Below are positions 17,816 through 27,002 of a DNA stretch of 41,553 nucleotides, one piece after another. Under the pieces are notes generated by a model. The model was not told the origin of the DNA. It did not search any database and saw only the letters and a program-made list of their open reading frames with translations. The translations under genes and the position numbers were made by a program. The DNA is from Treponema sp. Its GTDB lineage: Bacteria > Spirochaetota > Spirochaetia > Treponematales > Treponemataceae. The stretch covers positions 1-41,553 of the forward strand of contig JAGCTZ010000212.1 of the NCBI GenBank assembly GCA_017963165.1, read 5' to 3'. Numbering within the stretch: position 1 is the first letter of the stretch; each line of letters starts with the position of its first letter.

Positions 17816-19012
17816 ATGGCAAAGATACAGATGAAAAATGCGATCGCCGAACTCGACGGCGATGAAATGACAAGAGTTTTATGGAAGGTAATCAAGGATG
17901 AACTCCTTTTGCCTTATATTGATTTAAAGACAGAATATTACGACCTTGGTCTTAAGAGCCGCGATGACTCTGATGACAAGATTACATACGAAGCAGCTGC
18001 AGCAATTAAACGTCTTCATGTTGGTGTAAAATGTGCAACAATCACTTCTAACCAGGCACGTGTAGAAGAATACAAGCTTAAACAACTCACCCCTTCTCCA
18101 AACGGAATTATTCGTACAGAGCTTGATGGAACAGTTTTCCGTGAGCCTATTTTTGTAAACAACATTCATGGAACTGTAAGCTGCTGGAAAAAGCCGATTG
18201 TTCTTGGTCGTCACGCATATGGTGATGTTTATAAAAACTGCGAAATAAAATGCCCAACTGCCGGAAAAGCCGAGCTTGTATTTACAGGTGTTGACGGCAA
18301 AGAAATCCGCAAAACTATTATGGACATGAAGGGACCTGGAATCATTCAGGGAATCCACAACCTTGATAACTCAATCGAATGCTTTGCCCGCTGCTGCTTT
18401 ACTTACGCTCTTGATAAAAAGGTAAGCGTTTGGTTTGGCGCAAAAGATACAATCAGCAAGATTTACGATGGAAACTTTAAGGCAATTTTCCAGCGTGTAT
18501 TTGATGAAGAATACAAGGAAAAATTCAACGCTGCAGGAATCGAATATTTCTATACTTTGATTGACGATGCTGTTGCCCGTGTAATGCGTTCTGAAGGCGG
18601 ATTTATGTGGGCTACTAAAAACTACGACGGCGACGTTATGAGCGATATGATTGCGTCTGCCTGTGGTTCTCTTGCAATGATGACAAGCGTTCTTGTAAGC
18701 CCAGACGGAAACTTTGAATACGAAGCAAGCCACGGTACAGTTCAAAAGCATTACTACCGTTACCTTAAAGGTGAAAAAACTTCCACAAACCCTGTTGCTA
18801 CAATTTTTGCCTGGACAGGTGCTCTTTCAAAACGCGGCGAATTAGACGGAACACCAGAGCTTGTCGATTTTGCAAAACGTCTTGAAAAAGCAACTCTTCA
18901 GACTATCGAAGAAGGTTATATGACAGGCGATATCGCACGCATTGCAGAACCTGCAGCTAAAAAGGTTCTTAATTCGTGGGAATACATCGCTGCAATTAAA
19001 GAACGTCTCTAA
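17816..19012 (+). CDS. icd: NADP-type isocitrate dehydrogenase, eukaryote-like class
   Basis: A 398-residue cytoplasmic enzyme converting isocitrate to 2-oxoglutarate and CO2. It belongs to the class related to mitochondrial and cytosolic eukaryotic IDH rather than E. coli Icd: AIAELDGDEMTRVLWK, KCATITSNQARVEEY, SPNGIIRTELDGTVFREPI, RHAYGDVYKN, LIDDAVARVMRSEGGFMWATKNYDGDV and YEASHGTVQKHY are all family signatures, the Arg/Ser and Tyr/Asp residues being the substrate and metal ligands. The length is usual for this class. The message appears leaderless. Only 15 bases separate it from the sugar-binding sensor gene, so icd seems to be the first gene of the sensor operon. With the hydratase at 8037 it would give the oxidative half of the TCA cycle. 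Confidence 0.95.
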   Translation: MAKIQMKNAIAELDGDEMTRVLWKVIKDELLLPYIDLKTEYYDLGLKSRDDSDDKITYEAAAAIKRLHVGVKCATITSNQARVEEYKLKQLTPSPNGIIRTELDGTVFREPIFVNNIHGTVSCWKKPIVLGRHAYGDVYKNCEIKCPTAGKAELVFTGVDGKEIRKTIMDMKGPGIIQGIHNLDNSIECFARCCFTYALDKKVSVWFGAKDTISKIYDGNFKAIFQRVFDEEYKEKFNAAGIEYFYTLIDDAVARVMRSEGGFMWATKNYDGDVMSDMIASACGSLAMMTSVLVSPDGNFEYEASHGTVQKHYYRYLKGEKTSTNPVATIFAWTGALSKRGELDGTPELVDFAKRLEKATLQTIEEGYMTGDIARIAEPAAKKVLNSWEYIAAIKERL

Positions 19013-19027
19013 CAGAAGGAAAACAAT

Positions 19028-20059
19028 ATGAAACTGCATATTAGGAAAATACACATAGTTTCTCTTGCTGTTCTTGTCCTGATTGCAGTTTTAACATTTT
19101 TGTTCATTTTCTTGATTACAGGGCCAGACAGAAAAAATAATCAAAAAACAAAGCAGGAACAGGCAGACAAGCTTATTCTTGGTTTTTCACAGATTGGTTC
19201 AGAAAGTGCCTGGCGCACCCGAAACACTCAGTCTATTTTTGAAGCAGCTGCAATGAACGATATCCAGATTATTTTTGATGACGCTCAGCAGAAGCAGGAA
19301 AATCAACTTAAGGCAATCCGTTCGTTTATTGTTTATCAGGTTGATGTAATTGCCTTTGTTCCTATTGTTTCTAACGGCTGGGATAATGTTCTTCAGGAAG
19401 CTAAGGATGCAGGTATTCCTGTAATTGTTGTAGACAGACAGATTGATTGTGACGAATCATTATATGCCGGTTTTCTTGGCGAAAATGGTTTCGAAGAAGG
19501 CTTTTCTGCCGCTAACTTCCTTGTGCGAAAAACAAAAAACAGAAATTCTACAATCAATATTGTAGAATTTTCCGGTACACAAAATTCATCTGTTGTAACA
19601 GAACGTGCAGCCGGCTTTAGAAGTGTTATTTCTAAATACAGTAAATTTAAAATCATTCATTCCGAGGACGGAGATTTCCTTCGTTCGCGCGGAAAAGAAA
19701 TAGCAGACAGAATCATCAAGGAAAACGGCGGCCTTTATATAGACGGTCAGCCGATTGATGTTATATATTCGCACAACGATTCTATGACTCTTGGTCTGCT
19801 TGATTCTCTCGAAAACAACAATATTAATCCACGCAGTACAATCATCATTTCTATTGATGCCGAGCAAAAATCAATTGATGCACTTGTTGAAGGAAAACTC
19901 AACTGCGTAGTTGAATGTAATCCAAACCTTGGTCCAACGCTTATGCAGCTTGTAAAAAAGATTGCTGCTGGAGAACAGATTCCTCGCGTAACTTATATGC
20001 TCGAAAAAATTTTTACAGAGGACGATGATTTTTCAACTTATACACCGAGGGGGTACTAA
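19028..20059 (+). CDS. Membrane-anchored sugar-binding protein (YtfQ-like), sensor component
   Basis: A 343-residue periplasmic-binding-protein type 1 (ribose/galactofuranose family) protein with an uncleaved N-terminal membrane helix (about 10-33). The domain opens with LILGFSQIGSESAWR, almost the FSQVGSESGWR segment that E. coli YtfQ uses for ligand, and continues QQKQENQLKAIRSFI, PVIVVDRQID, VIYSHNDSM and ISIDAEQKS. Anchoring and position before a kinase and a regulator fit a sensing role like XylFII in the XylFII-LytS-YesN systems of clostridia: it would bind the sugar outside and signal to the kinase. The ribosome site is GAAGG, eight bases ahead. A separate soluble binding protein (27003) serves transport. 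A furanose sugar such as galactofuranose is the best guess for the ligand. Confidence 0.8.
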   Translation: MKLHIRKIHIVSLAVLVLIAVLTFLFIFLITGPDRKNNQKTKQEQADKLILGFSQIGSESAWRTRNTQSIFEAAAMNDIQIIFDDAQQKQENQLKAIRSFIVYQVDVIAFVPIVSNGWDNVLQEAKDAGIPVIVVDRQIDCDESLYAGFLGENGFEEGFSAANFLVRKTKNRNSTINIVEFSGTQNSSVVTERAAGFRSVISKYSKFKIIHSEDGDFLRSRGKEIADRIIKENGGLYIDGQPIDVIYSHNDSMTLGLLDSLENNNINPRSTIIISIDAEQKSIDALVEGKLNCVVECNPNLGPTLMQLVKKIAAGEQIPRVTYMLEKIFTEDDDFSTYTPRGY

Positions 20060-20066
20060 CCCTTTT

Positions 20067-21530
20067 ATGGACAATAAGGATAAAAGAAAAAGCCTTAGTA
20101 AGACTCTTCAGATTTCCTATTTCTTTCTTATAGGAATCATGCTTATCCCGACAATTTACTTTGTCATTGTTCTTCAAATTCATACTAAACGCTATGACGA
20201 CATCATTACAAATGTTAGTCAGGCTAACATAATCAATCAAATTGCAAAGGATGATATTCCAAACAGGCTTTGGGAAATTGTCTGTGGTAAAAAAGATTTT
20301 GAAAACGATTCACCTTACGGTATGGTTTCCGAGATTTTCGGTGGTATCGGCAAAATGCAGCAGCTTACAAAAAACCGAGAAAACAAACAGAAGCTCGAGG
20401 TTGCTTACCGCGCCTGTACTACACTTTCCAATAACATAAAGATTCTTGAAAATCAGATGAATGCCGGAAGTACTGTAACGGCTAATGAAACTTCTCTCGA
20501 AGAAATCCGTACAATTACGTCGCTTTTTTCAGATATCATGCAGGATTTTATTCTTGCCGAAATTGAATCGGCCAGTGAGACAAATAATTCAATCAAACGT
20601 TCTTCTGTAATTTTAACTATACTTCAAATCGTAATCATCATTATTTCTTTTGCAGTTTCTTTAAATGGCTATATTACAGTTTCTCATTCCATTAACAAAC
20701 CTCTTTCCGACATGAAAGAGCTTTCTACCCAGATTTCGCACGGAAACCTTGAAGCACGTACAAACATACCTGATGTAGAAGAGCTTATTCCGCTCGCCAA
20801 TAACATGAACCTTATGGCCGAACAGATTGACCTTCTTATCAAGAAAAATATCGAAGAACAGAAGAATATCCAGAAAGCAGAAATGAAGGCTCTTCAGGCC
20901 CAGATTACTCCGCACTTTTTGTACAACACCTTTGATACAATCATCTGGCTTGCCGAAGAAGAAAAAACAGATGAAGTTGTAAAAATCACAAAAGCTTTTT
21001 CTGAGTTTCTCCGTATTTCTCTTAGCCGTGGTCATGAATGGATTACCATTGGACAGGAGCTTGATCATATCCGCAATTATCTTACTATCCAGAAAATCCG
21101 ATACGCTGATATTTTGAATTTTGAAATTAATGTAGATGAATCTATTCTTGAATATAAAATTATCAAGCTTGTGCTGCAGCCGCTTGTAGAAAACGCAATT
21201 TACCACGGAATCAAAAACAAACGTGGCCGTGGTCACCTTACTGTAAATGCAAATTATATAGATGATTCAAAACAGTCAATTATATTTTCTGTTACCGATG
21301 ATGGCGCAGGCTTTACAGAGGAGCGACTTGCTCAGGTAAAAAAAGAGCTTTCGGATACAACGATTGATACAGAAACGCTTACTTCGGTTTACGGTCTTTA
21401 TAATGTAAATAAAAAGCTTAAGCTTTACTATGGTGACAAAACGGACGGTCTTGTTATAAAATCAGAATATAGTAAAGGAAGCACAATTTCGTTTACAATT
21501 CCGTGTATTTCCAGAGGTCAGGATGTATAG
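20067..21530 (+). CDS. LytS/YesM-type sensor histidine kinase
   Basis: A 487-residue membrane kinase. Two transmembrane helices (about 17-38 and 180-203) bracket a helical extracytoplasmic domain of about 140 residues; HAMP follows (INKPLSDMKELSTQISHGNL), then the His_kinase family domain with the phosphoacceptor histidine in QAQITPHFLYNTFDTIIWLA, and a HATPase domain with LQPLVENAIYHGI (N box) and VTDDGAGF (G box). This kinase class pairs with YesN/AraC regulators. The small outside domain lacks a sugar-binding fold, which supports the anchored binding protein as its input. I chose the ATG at 20067, seven bases after the previous stop; GAGGGGG lies 14 bases upstream. The gene's last eight bases overlap the regulator. 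Confidence 0.9.
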   Translation: MDNKDKRKSLSKTLQISYFFLIGIMLIPTIYFVIVLQIHTKRYDDIITNVSQANIINQIAKDDIPNRLWEIVCGKKDFENDSPYGMVSEIFGGIGKMQQLTKNRENKQKLEVAYRACTTLSNNIKILENQMNAGSTVTANETSLEEIRTITSLFSDIMQDFILAEIESASETNNSIKRSSVILTILQIVIIIISFAVSLNGYITVSHSINKPLSDMKELSTQISHGNLEARTNIPDVEELIPLANNMNLMAEQIDLLIKKNIEEQKNIQKAEMKALQAQITPHFLYNTFDTIIWLAEEEKTDEVVKITKAFSEFLRISLSRGHEWITIGQELDHIRNYLTIQKIRYADILNFEINVDESILEYKIIKLVLQPLVENAIYHGIKNKRGRGHLTVNANYIDDSKQSIIFSVTDDGAGFTEERLAQVKKELSDTTIDTETLTSVYGLYNVNKKLKLYYGDKTDGLVIKSEYSKGSTISFTIPCISRGQDV

Positions 21531-23112
21531 TGTATTTTTAGTTGATGATGAACCGATTGTTCTTGAAGGTATACGCACAAAAATTGACTGGGAAAGTGCC
21601 GGCTTTTCTTTTGCAGGAGAAGCTACCGACGGCGAAATTGCCCTTTCCATGATACACGAGCTTAAACCCGATATTCTAATTACTGATATAAAAATGCCTT
21701 TTATGGATGGGCTCGAACTTGCAGCTGCCATTAAGAAAACACAGCCCTGGATAAAAATAATCATCCTTTCGGGACATGATGAATTTGACTATGCAAAAAA
21801 AGCAATTTCAATCGGTATAGAAGATTATCTTTTAAAGCCATTTACTTCCGAGGATGTAATTTCGAGCCTGAGAAAAGCAGCTGCCCAACTGGACAAGGAA
21901 CGCACTCAGCTTTCTGATATTTCTAAAATGAAGGAAGAGCTTAAGACTCACGAAAAACTTGTGCAGAAGGAGTTCCTTAACAACCTTGTTCATGGTTCTG
22001 CAGATATGTCAGGTATTATGACAAAATGTCAGGAGCTTGGAATTGACCTGCTTTCACGTTATTACAAGGTATTTATCAGCCGTATAGAAAGCAGCACGGG
22101 TAACACACAAAACCAGCAGGAAGCCTGTTCCAGACTTAACTCTTATTCAGGCACCTGGGAACAGACATACAGTTTTTTCCATCACTCAAACAGGCTTGTA
22201 TGTATCTGCAAGGGCGCTACACAAGCCGACCTTGAAGAAAATGTTTTTCACATTGCAGAAACTATCGAACACATCGCGACAATCAATTCAGACTGTATCG
22301 TTACCACTGGAATTGGGCGTACTATAGATCATCTTTCGCTTATTCCTCAGTCGTACGAGGATGCAAAAAAAATCGTAGACATTGGCCGCACCGAAAATCA
22401 AAATAGGATTATAAGTAGTGATGATATTCAGCTTAATAATGATAATTCACTGCTGGAGCTAAAAGGAAACGACCCGCTTGTAGACCGTTTAAAATATGCA
22501 AGCCGTAATGATGTTTCGACAATTATCGAAGAATCAATGGCTTTAATTTACAGTAATCCGAGTCAGTTTAAAGTTTTTGCTTCCTACCTTCTTGTAGATA
22601 TGATTTTTGCAGTTTCAAAGCTCATAGAAAATCTTGGCGGCGATATTAAACAAATCAAACCAGAAATCGTTCAGCGCAATTATGTCGACAATGCCGTGAG
22701 CGATGAACAAAACTTTGTTAAGACTCTGGAAAATGTTCTTGAGTTTGCAATTGAATACAGAGATTCAAGAAGTACAGGCCGTTACGGAGACGTAATCCTT
22801 AAGGCCAAAAAATATATAGATGAAAATTATGCAGACCAGAACACAACTTTGACAACTGTTGCCGAAGCAGTAGCAATGAGTCCTAATCATTTTAGTACAA
22901 TTTTTTCTCACGAATGCAAGACAACCTTTATTGAATATCTTACAAACGTGCGCATAGAAAATGCAAAACGTCTTATGAAAGAAACAGATATGAAGGGTTA
23001 TGATATTGCTTATGAATGCGGATTTTCAGACCCTCACTACTTTAGTTATATATTCAAAAAAAACACGGGACTTTCGCCCCGTGAGTTTAAAGGAGGATCT
23101 TCTGTTAATTAA
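21523..23112 (+). CDS. YesN-type response regulator with AraC DNA-binding domain
   Basis: A 529-residue regulator. Residues 1-120 are a receiver domain with acidic pair Asp8-Asp9, phosphoacceptor Asp55 in DILITDIKMPFMDGLEL, and Lys in YLLKPFTSED. The middle 300 residues are the divergent linker domain usual for YesN proteins. The last 100 residues are an AraC-type double helix-turn-helix (VAEAVAMSPNHFSTIFSHE, DIAYECGFSDPHYFSYIFKKNTGLSPREF). The start overlaps the kinase stop (ATGTATAG), so the two are translationally coupled. It should activate sugar-uptake genes after phosphorylation; the transporter operon facing it is the obvious target and carries a matching direct repeat at 28051 and 28101. 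Confidence 0.92.
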   Translation: MYSVFLVDDEPIVLEGIRTKIDWESAGFSFAGEATDGEIALSMIHELKPDILITDIKMPFMDGLELAAAIKKTQPWIKIIILSGHDEFDYAKKAISIGIEDYLLKPFTSEDVISSLRKAAAQLDKERTQLSDISKMKEELKTHEKLVQKEFLNNLVHGSADMSGIMTKCQELGIDLLSRYYKVFISRIESSTGNTQNQQEACSRLNSYSGTWEQTYSFFHHSNRLVCICKGATQADLEENVFHIAETIEHIATINSDCIVTTGIGRTIDHLSLIPQSYEDAKKIVDIGRTENQNRIISSDDIQLNNDNSLLELKGNDPLVDRLKYASRNDVSTIIEESMALIYSNPSQFKVFASYLLVDMIFAVSKLIENLGGDIKQIKPEIVQRNYVDNAVSDEQNFVKTLENVLEFAIEYRDSRSTGRYGDVILKAKKYIDENYADQNTTLTTVAEAVAMSPNHFSTIFSHECKTTFIEYLTNVRIENAKRLMKETDMKGYDIAYECGFSDPHYFSYIFKKNTGLSPREFKGGSSVN

Positions 23113-23146
23113 ACTGCCGTATCTCCTGCCATGACAGACGGGAAGT

Positions 23147-24208
23147 CTAACCCGCCATGTTACCAAGCTTACGCTTACGGTAAGACAGAATGACACTCTG
23201 AAGCAGAATAAAGAAACAAAGCATAAGGCCGATTGTAATGCTCTGCCAGTATGGTTCTCGCAGACCAGAGGCAACTACAATACTGTTAATGGTTTTCAGA
23301 GACATTACACCGAATAGAGTTCCAACAACACTTCCTACACCACCCGAAAGCAGAGTTCCTCCAATTATGGAAGAAGCAATTGCCTGCATTTCTGCCTGAG
23401 AAGCATTAGAAGCGTTTCCAGCTCCAGTATGCAAAAGGTAAACAAAACCACCAATTCCTGCAAGAATTCCGGTAAGAAGATATGCAAAAAACTTAGTTCT
23501 TTGAACATTAATACCAAGCATAAGTGCACTTTCACTGTTTCCACCAACTGCATACAAATTTCTACCAAAGCGTGTCCATTTAAGCATTGCCCACAGAAGA
23601 ATGAAGACAACAAGTACTATTAAGACACCAACTTCAATATAAGAATTTATAAAGTTTCCATTTCTCGCATAGTGTCCGATTCCTGGAAGATCAATATAAA
23701 AATCTTTCAAAGCATTAAAGGCTTCGTTTGTGGCTGTACGAGGTACTTTACTTACAATTGTAGTCATACCGCGTGTAAAGAACATACCTGCAAGAGTTAC
23801 GATAAACGGCTGAATTTTAAGATATGCAACACAATAACCCTGTACGGCGCCCATCAGAATACCAATTCCAAGAGAAATCAAAAGTGAACTTAAGATTCCG
23901 CCACCGTGGTCTTCCATGAAAACAACGCAGGACATTGTAATAAGAGCAATTGTACCACCTACCGAAATATCAATACCACCTGTAATCATTACAAGAGTAA
24001 GACCAAACGAAACAACAATAAGATAAGCATTGTTATTAAAGATATCAAAGAACTGCTGTGGATTTAAGAAACCGCCGCCAAATACAATCATTCCAAAAAG
24101 ATACATTACAAAGAATGTACAGATTGTAATTGTCAAAAGAAGATTTGTATTTGAAATAGGCTGTTTTCCTTCTTTCTTTGCAAAAAGATTTTTTATTTTA
24201 TTTGCCAT
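23147..24208 (-). CDS. yjfF: Sugar ABC transporter permease, YjfF-like
   Basis: A 353-residue inner-membrane permease of the ribose/galactofuranose (BPD_transp_2) family with about ten helices. The signature LTLVMITGGIDISVGGTIAL (about 74-93) and SIIGGTLLSGGVGSVVGTLFG (about 272-292) follow E. coli YjfF closely, as does IQPFIVTLAGMFFTRGM. It forms a heterodimeric channel with the YtfT-like permease encoded just upstream. Its ATG directly follows the upstream stop (TAAATG). It is the last gene of the transport operon and converges with the regulator gene 34 bases away. Confidence 0.85.
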   Translation of the reverse strand: MANKIKNLFAKKEGKQPISNTNLLLTITICTFFVMYLFGMIVFGGGFLNPQQFFDIFNNNAYLIVVSFGLTLVMITGGIDISVGGTIALITMSCVVFMEDHGGGILSSLLISLGIGILMGAVQGYCVAYLKIQPFIVTLAGMFFTRGMTTIVSKVPRTATNEAFNALKDFYIDLPGIGHYARNGNFINSYIEVGVLIVLVVFILLWAMLKWTRFGRNLYAVGGNSESALMLGINVQRTKFFAYLLTGILAGIGGFVYLLHTGAGNASNASQAEMQAIASSIIGGTLLSGGVGSVVGTLFGVMSLKTINSIVVASGLREPYWQSITIGLMLCFFILLQSVILSYRKRKLGNMAG

Positions 24209-25294
24209 TTACTTTGCCTCCACTGCAACAACTGAGCGTTTTGCAAAAATCTTATTCTTAAGATTTCCAAGGAACTCTTTTACAACAGGAGAACCAAGTA
24301 CAACAAGTGCTATAATTACAATTGCTTTGTAAGCCTTTACTGCAGTAGAAGAAACCTTCATTGCGTAAAGTGTAATTGTAAGTGCCTGAATGATGTATGC
24401 ACCAATTATTGAACCAGAAAGCTTGAACTTACCGCCACCAAGCGAGTTTCCTCCGATAGCAACAGCAAGAATGGCATCCATTTCAATATCAATCAAAATC
24501 GTTTCGTGGTTGATAAGTCCAATACGACATACATTGATTGAACCTGCAAGAGTTACACAAACACCAAGAATAATAAATACAATCATCTTCATTGCAACAG
24601 GATTAATACCGTTAAGGCGTGCTGCCTTTTCATTAATACCTACTGACTGAATGTACAGGCTGAGGTTTGTAAACTTAAGCAGAAGCTTTATAAGAATTAT
24701 AAATACTATAACAATCAATATTGGACTAGGAATTGGAATTCCCGGAATAAATCCACCAAGTGCACCAAGAAGATTACTTTCTACGTTAGGAGTTGCACCA
24801 CCGTTAATCCAGTAAGCAATAGGTCGTCCTGCAGTAAACAGAATCAAAGATGCAATCATCGGTTGAATATTGAACTTTGAAATTAGTACACCATTAAAAA
24901 GACAGAAAAGACTTGCAACAAGACAAGCACAAACAAGTGCAATAAGAATTACAGGAACAGTAATTGTATTTGCTCTAAGAATCTTAACAAACACACTACC
25001 GGCAATTGCTGCAGAAGCACCAACCGAAATATCCTGTCCTCGTGTTGCAGAAGTAACAAAGGTCATACCTATTGCAAGAATTACAAGCTCCGAAGCACCA
25101 TTCAGAATACTTATAAGGTTACCCGAAAGAACTGTATTTCCAAGATTGTTCTTCTTAAGTACGATTGAAAAGAAGCTTGGATCACGAATTAAGTTGAAAA
25201 TTACAAGTACAAGCAGAGCCGAAATTGGAATTACAAGCTGTGACTGTGTAAACTTTTTCCACAGCTCTGGAATATTTATTTTTTTACTAGCCAT
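24209..25294 (-). CDS. ytfT: Sugar ABC transporter permease, YtfT-like
   Basis: A 361-residue inner-membrane permease of the same family as its neighbour, with segments VILAIGMTFVTSATRGQDIS, FNIQPMIASLILFTAGRPI and DAILAVAIGGNSLGGGKF. Having two different permeases of this family together, rather than one that forms a homodimer, is the YtfQRT-YjfF galactofuranose arrangement. I chose the ATG at 25294 because GGAGG lies 11 bases before it; a TTG at 25315 would include that ribosome site in the protein. The start overlaps the ATPase stop codon by eight bases. Confidence 0.85.
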   Translation of the reverse strand: MASKKINIPELWKKFTQSQLVIPISALLVLVIFNLIRDPSFFSIVLKKNNLGNTVLSGNLISILNGASELVILAIGMTFVTSATRGQDISVGASAAIAGSVFVKILRANTITVPVILIALVCACLVASLFCLFNGVLISKFNIQPMIASLILFTAGRPIAYWINGGATPNVESNLLGALGGFIPGIPIPSPILIVIVFIILIKLLLKFTNLSLYIQSVGINEKAARLNGINPVAMKMIVFIILGVCVTLAGSINVCRIGLINHETILIDIEMDAILAVAIGGNSLGGGKFKLSGSIIGAYIIQALTITLYAMKVSSTAVKAYKAIVIIALVVLGSPVVKEFLGNLKNKIFAKRSVVAVEAK

Positions 25295-26810
25295 TTTGTG
25301 CTGAACCTCCTGCAATAGTTTTCATTATGTTATCCTGACTCAACTCGCTTCCGTTCAATTCTCCAACAATCTTGCGGTCACGCATAACTATAAGCTTTGA
25401 GCAAACAGTAAGCATTTCCTGGATTTCTGAGGAAATAAATGTAACGCTTACACCCTGTTCAGAAAGCTTAAGTACCTGTTTCTGGATTTCTACTTTTGTA
25501 CCAACGTCAATACCACGAGTAGGTTCATCAAGAATAAGATACTGTGGATTTGTCAAAAGCCAGCGTGCAAGAATTGCCTTCTGCTGATTTCCACCAGAAA
25601 GCGATTTAATAGGAGTATCCTGAGAAGCAGTTTTAATCTTAAGGAGTTTAATATATTCGTCTGCAAATTTTTCTGCTTCGGCACGAGAGAAAGGCTTCCA
25701 GAAGCCATTCAATACCTGCAGTGCAAGAATGATATTTTCGCGTACAGACAAATCAGGAATAATACCGTCTCCCTTTCTATCTTCAGCAAGATATCCTATT
25801 CGGTTTTTCATTGCATCAAGAGGTTTGTTAATCTTTACAGGCTGTGAATTAATCTTTACAGAACCGGAAGTAACGCGGTCTGCAGCAAAGATTGCACGAA
25901 CGCTTTCACTTCGTCCAGAACCCAAAAGACCCGTAAAGCCGTTTACTTCACCTTTCTTAATCTTAAAGTCAAAAGGCTTTACACCTTCTGTACTTGAAAG
26001 ATTTTCTGCTTCGTAAACATAAGTACCGGCACCCTCGCCTTCGAAGGATTTCTTTTCTTCCTTAAGTTTAGAAATATCTTCAAGATCTTTACCGAGCATG
26101 GCAGAAATAAGGTCAACCTTTGGCATATCCTTAATTTCGTATTCGCCGATAAATTCACCGTTTCGCAAAACTGTGATTTTATCACAAACCTCGTATACCT
26201 GCTCCAGGAAGTGTGTAATAAAGATAATACCTACACCCTTTGCTTTAAGGTCACGCATAAGTGTAAAAAGTTCTTCTACTTCCTGTTCATCCAGAGAAGA
26301 AGTCGGTTCATCAAGAATAAGAACCTTACAATCCATATCAACTGCACGTGCAATTGCAACCATCTGCTGAACAGCAAGAGAACAAGTTCCAAGCTGTTGA
26401 GTTGCTTTTGCAGGAATATTCAATCTTGAAAGCAGTCCATCGGCGTTCTTTCTCTGTTCACGCCAATTTATAAACTTATATTTTCCTCGTCCAATATAGA
26501 TGTTTTCTGCAACAGTCAGATTTGGACAGAGAGTAATTTCCTGATATACTGTAGAAATACCCAGATTCTGGGCATCCTGTGGTGATTTTATAGAAACAGG
26601 CTTATCAATTCCCTTAATTCTAATCTCACCCTTATCTTTTATATATACACCGGTAAGACATTTTACCAGAGTAGATTTTCCGGCGCCATTTTCACCCATG
26701 AGCGCGTGGATTTCTCCCTTACGGAGTGTAAAATCGACATCGCTAAGAGCTTTAACACCGGGAAACTCTTTGCAAATACCGCGCATTGTTAAAATAACAT
26801 TTTCTTCCAT
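25287..26810 (-). CDS. ytfR: Sugar ABC transporter ATPase with two nucleotide-binding domains, YtfR-like
   Basis: A 507-residue fusion of two ABC domains, as in RbsA, MglA and YtfR. Domain 1 has Walker A GENGAGKST, a signature shifted to LAVQQMVAIARA, and Walker B VLILDEPTSSLDE. Domain 2 has the degenerate first loop GLLGSGRSE usual for this family, a full SLSGGNQQKAILARWL signature and LILDEPTRGIDVGTK. It drives sugar import. I chose the ATG at 26810: homology begins there (ENVILTMRGICKEFPGVKAL) and TAGGAA lies eight bases ahead. A longer frame to 26948 would translate a palindromic repeat and a terminator and is rejected. A terminator separates it from the binding-protein gene upstream. Confidence 0.92.
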   Translation of the reverse strand: MEENVILTMRGICKEFPGVKALSDVDFTLRKGEIHALMGENGAGKSTLVKCLTGVYIKDKGEIRIKGIDKPVSIKSPQDAQNLGISTVYQEITLCPNLTVAENIYIGRGKYKFINWREQRKNADGLLSRLNIPAKATQQLGTCSLAVQQMVAIARAVDMDCKVLILDEPTSSLDEQEVEELFTLMRDLKAKGVGIIFITHFLEQVYEVCDKITVLRNGEFIGEYEIKDMPKVDLISAMLGKDLEDISKLKEEKKSFEGEGAGTYVYEAENLSSTEGVKPFDFKIKKGEVNGFTGLLGSGRSESVRAIFAADRVTSGSVKINSQPVKINKPLDAMKNRIGYLAEDRKGDGIIPDLSVRENIILALQVLNGFWKPFSRAEAEKFADEYIKLLKIKTASQDTPIKSLSGGNQQKAILARWLLTNPQYLILDEPTRGIDVGTKVEIQKQVLKLSEQGVSVTFISSEIQEMLTVCSKLIVMRDRKIVGELNGSELSQDNIMKTIAGGSAQNG

Positions 26811-26824
26811 AATTATTCCTAAAG

Positions 26825-26924
26825 ATTGTCGGGTCAAGCCAAACAATGAGACGTACGCTTTCACGTACTTACCAACGTTTTGCCTCGCAAAAGTCGCAAT
26901 GTCATCCTCGGGCTCATCCCGGGG
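26825..26924. repeat. Composite palindromic repeat (CGGG..TCAAG..CCCG type)
   Basis: Three hairpins in a row: ATTGTCGG-GTCAAG-CCAAACAAT (26825-26847), GTACG-ctttca-CGTAC (26853-26868) and CCTCGGG-CTCAT-CCCGGGG (26906-26924). The first and third resemble the CGGGCTTGACCCG repeat at 36100. The element lies between the binding-protein terminator and the ATPase start, so it becomes part of the read-through mRNA and could affect its stability. Confidence 0.5.
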
Positions 26925-26927
26925 ACT

Positions 26928-26971
26928 TAAAAAAACGGCGTAAAACATGCATTGTACACATCTTACGCCGT
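26928..26971 (-). terminator. Terminator between binding-protein and ATPase genes
   Basis: On the minus strand ACGGCGTAA (26971-26963) pairs perfectly with TTACGCCGT (26943-26935) and is followed by a run of T (to 26929). It lies 32 bases after the binding-protein stop. Partial read-through would yield more binding protein than ATPase and permeases, the usual stoichiometry. Confidence 0.7.
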
Positions 26972-27002
26972 ATTGGAATTACCTTACAAAAGGCGTTATG
27001 AC

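Noticed and set aside
26811..26948. 46-residue N-terminal extension of the sugar ATPase
   Set aside because: It crosses a terminator and a repeat element, and no family member has such a segment; the ATG at 26810 has a ribosome site and matches the homologous start.
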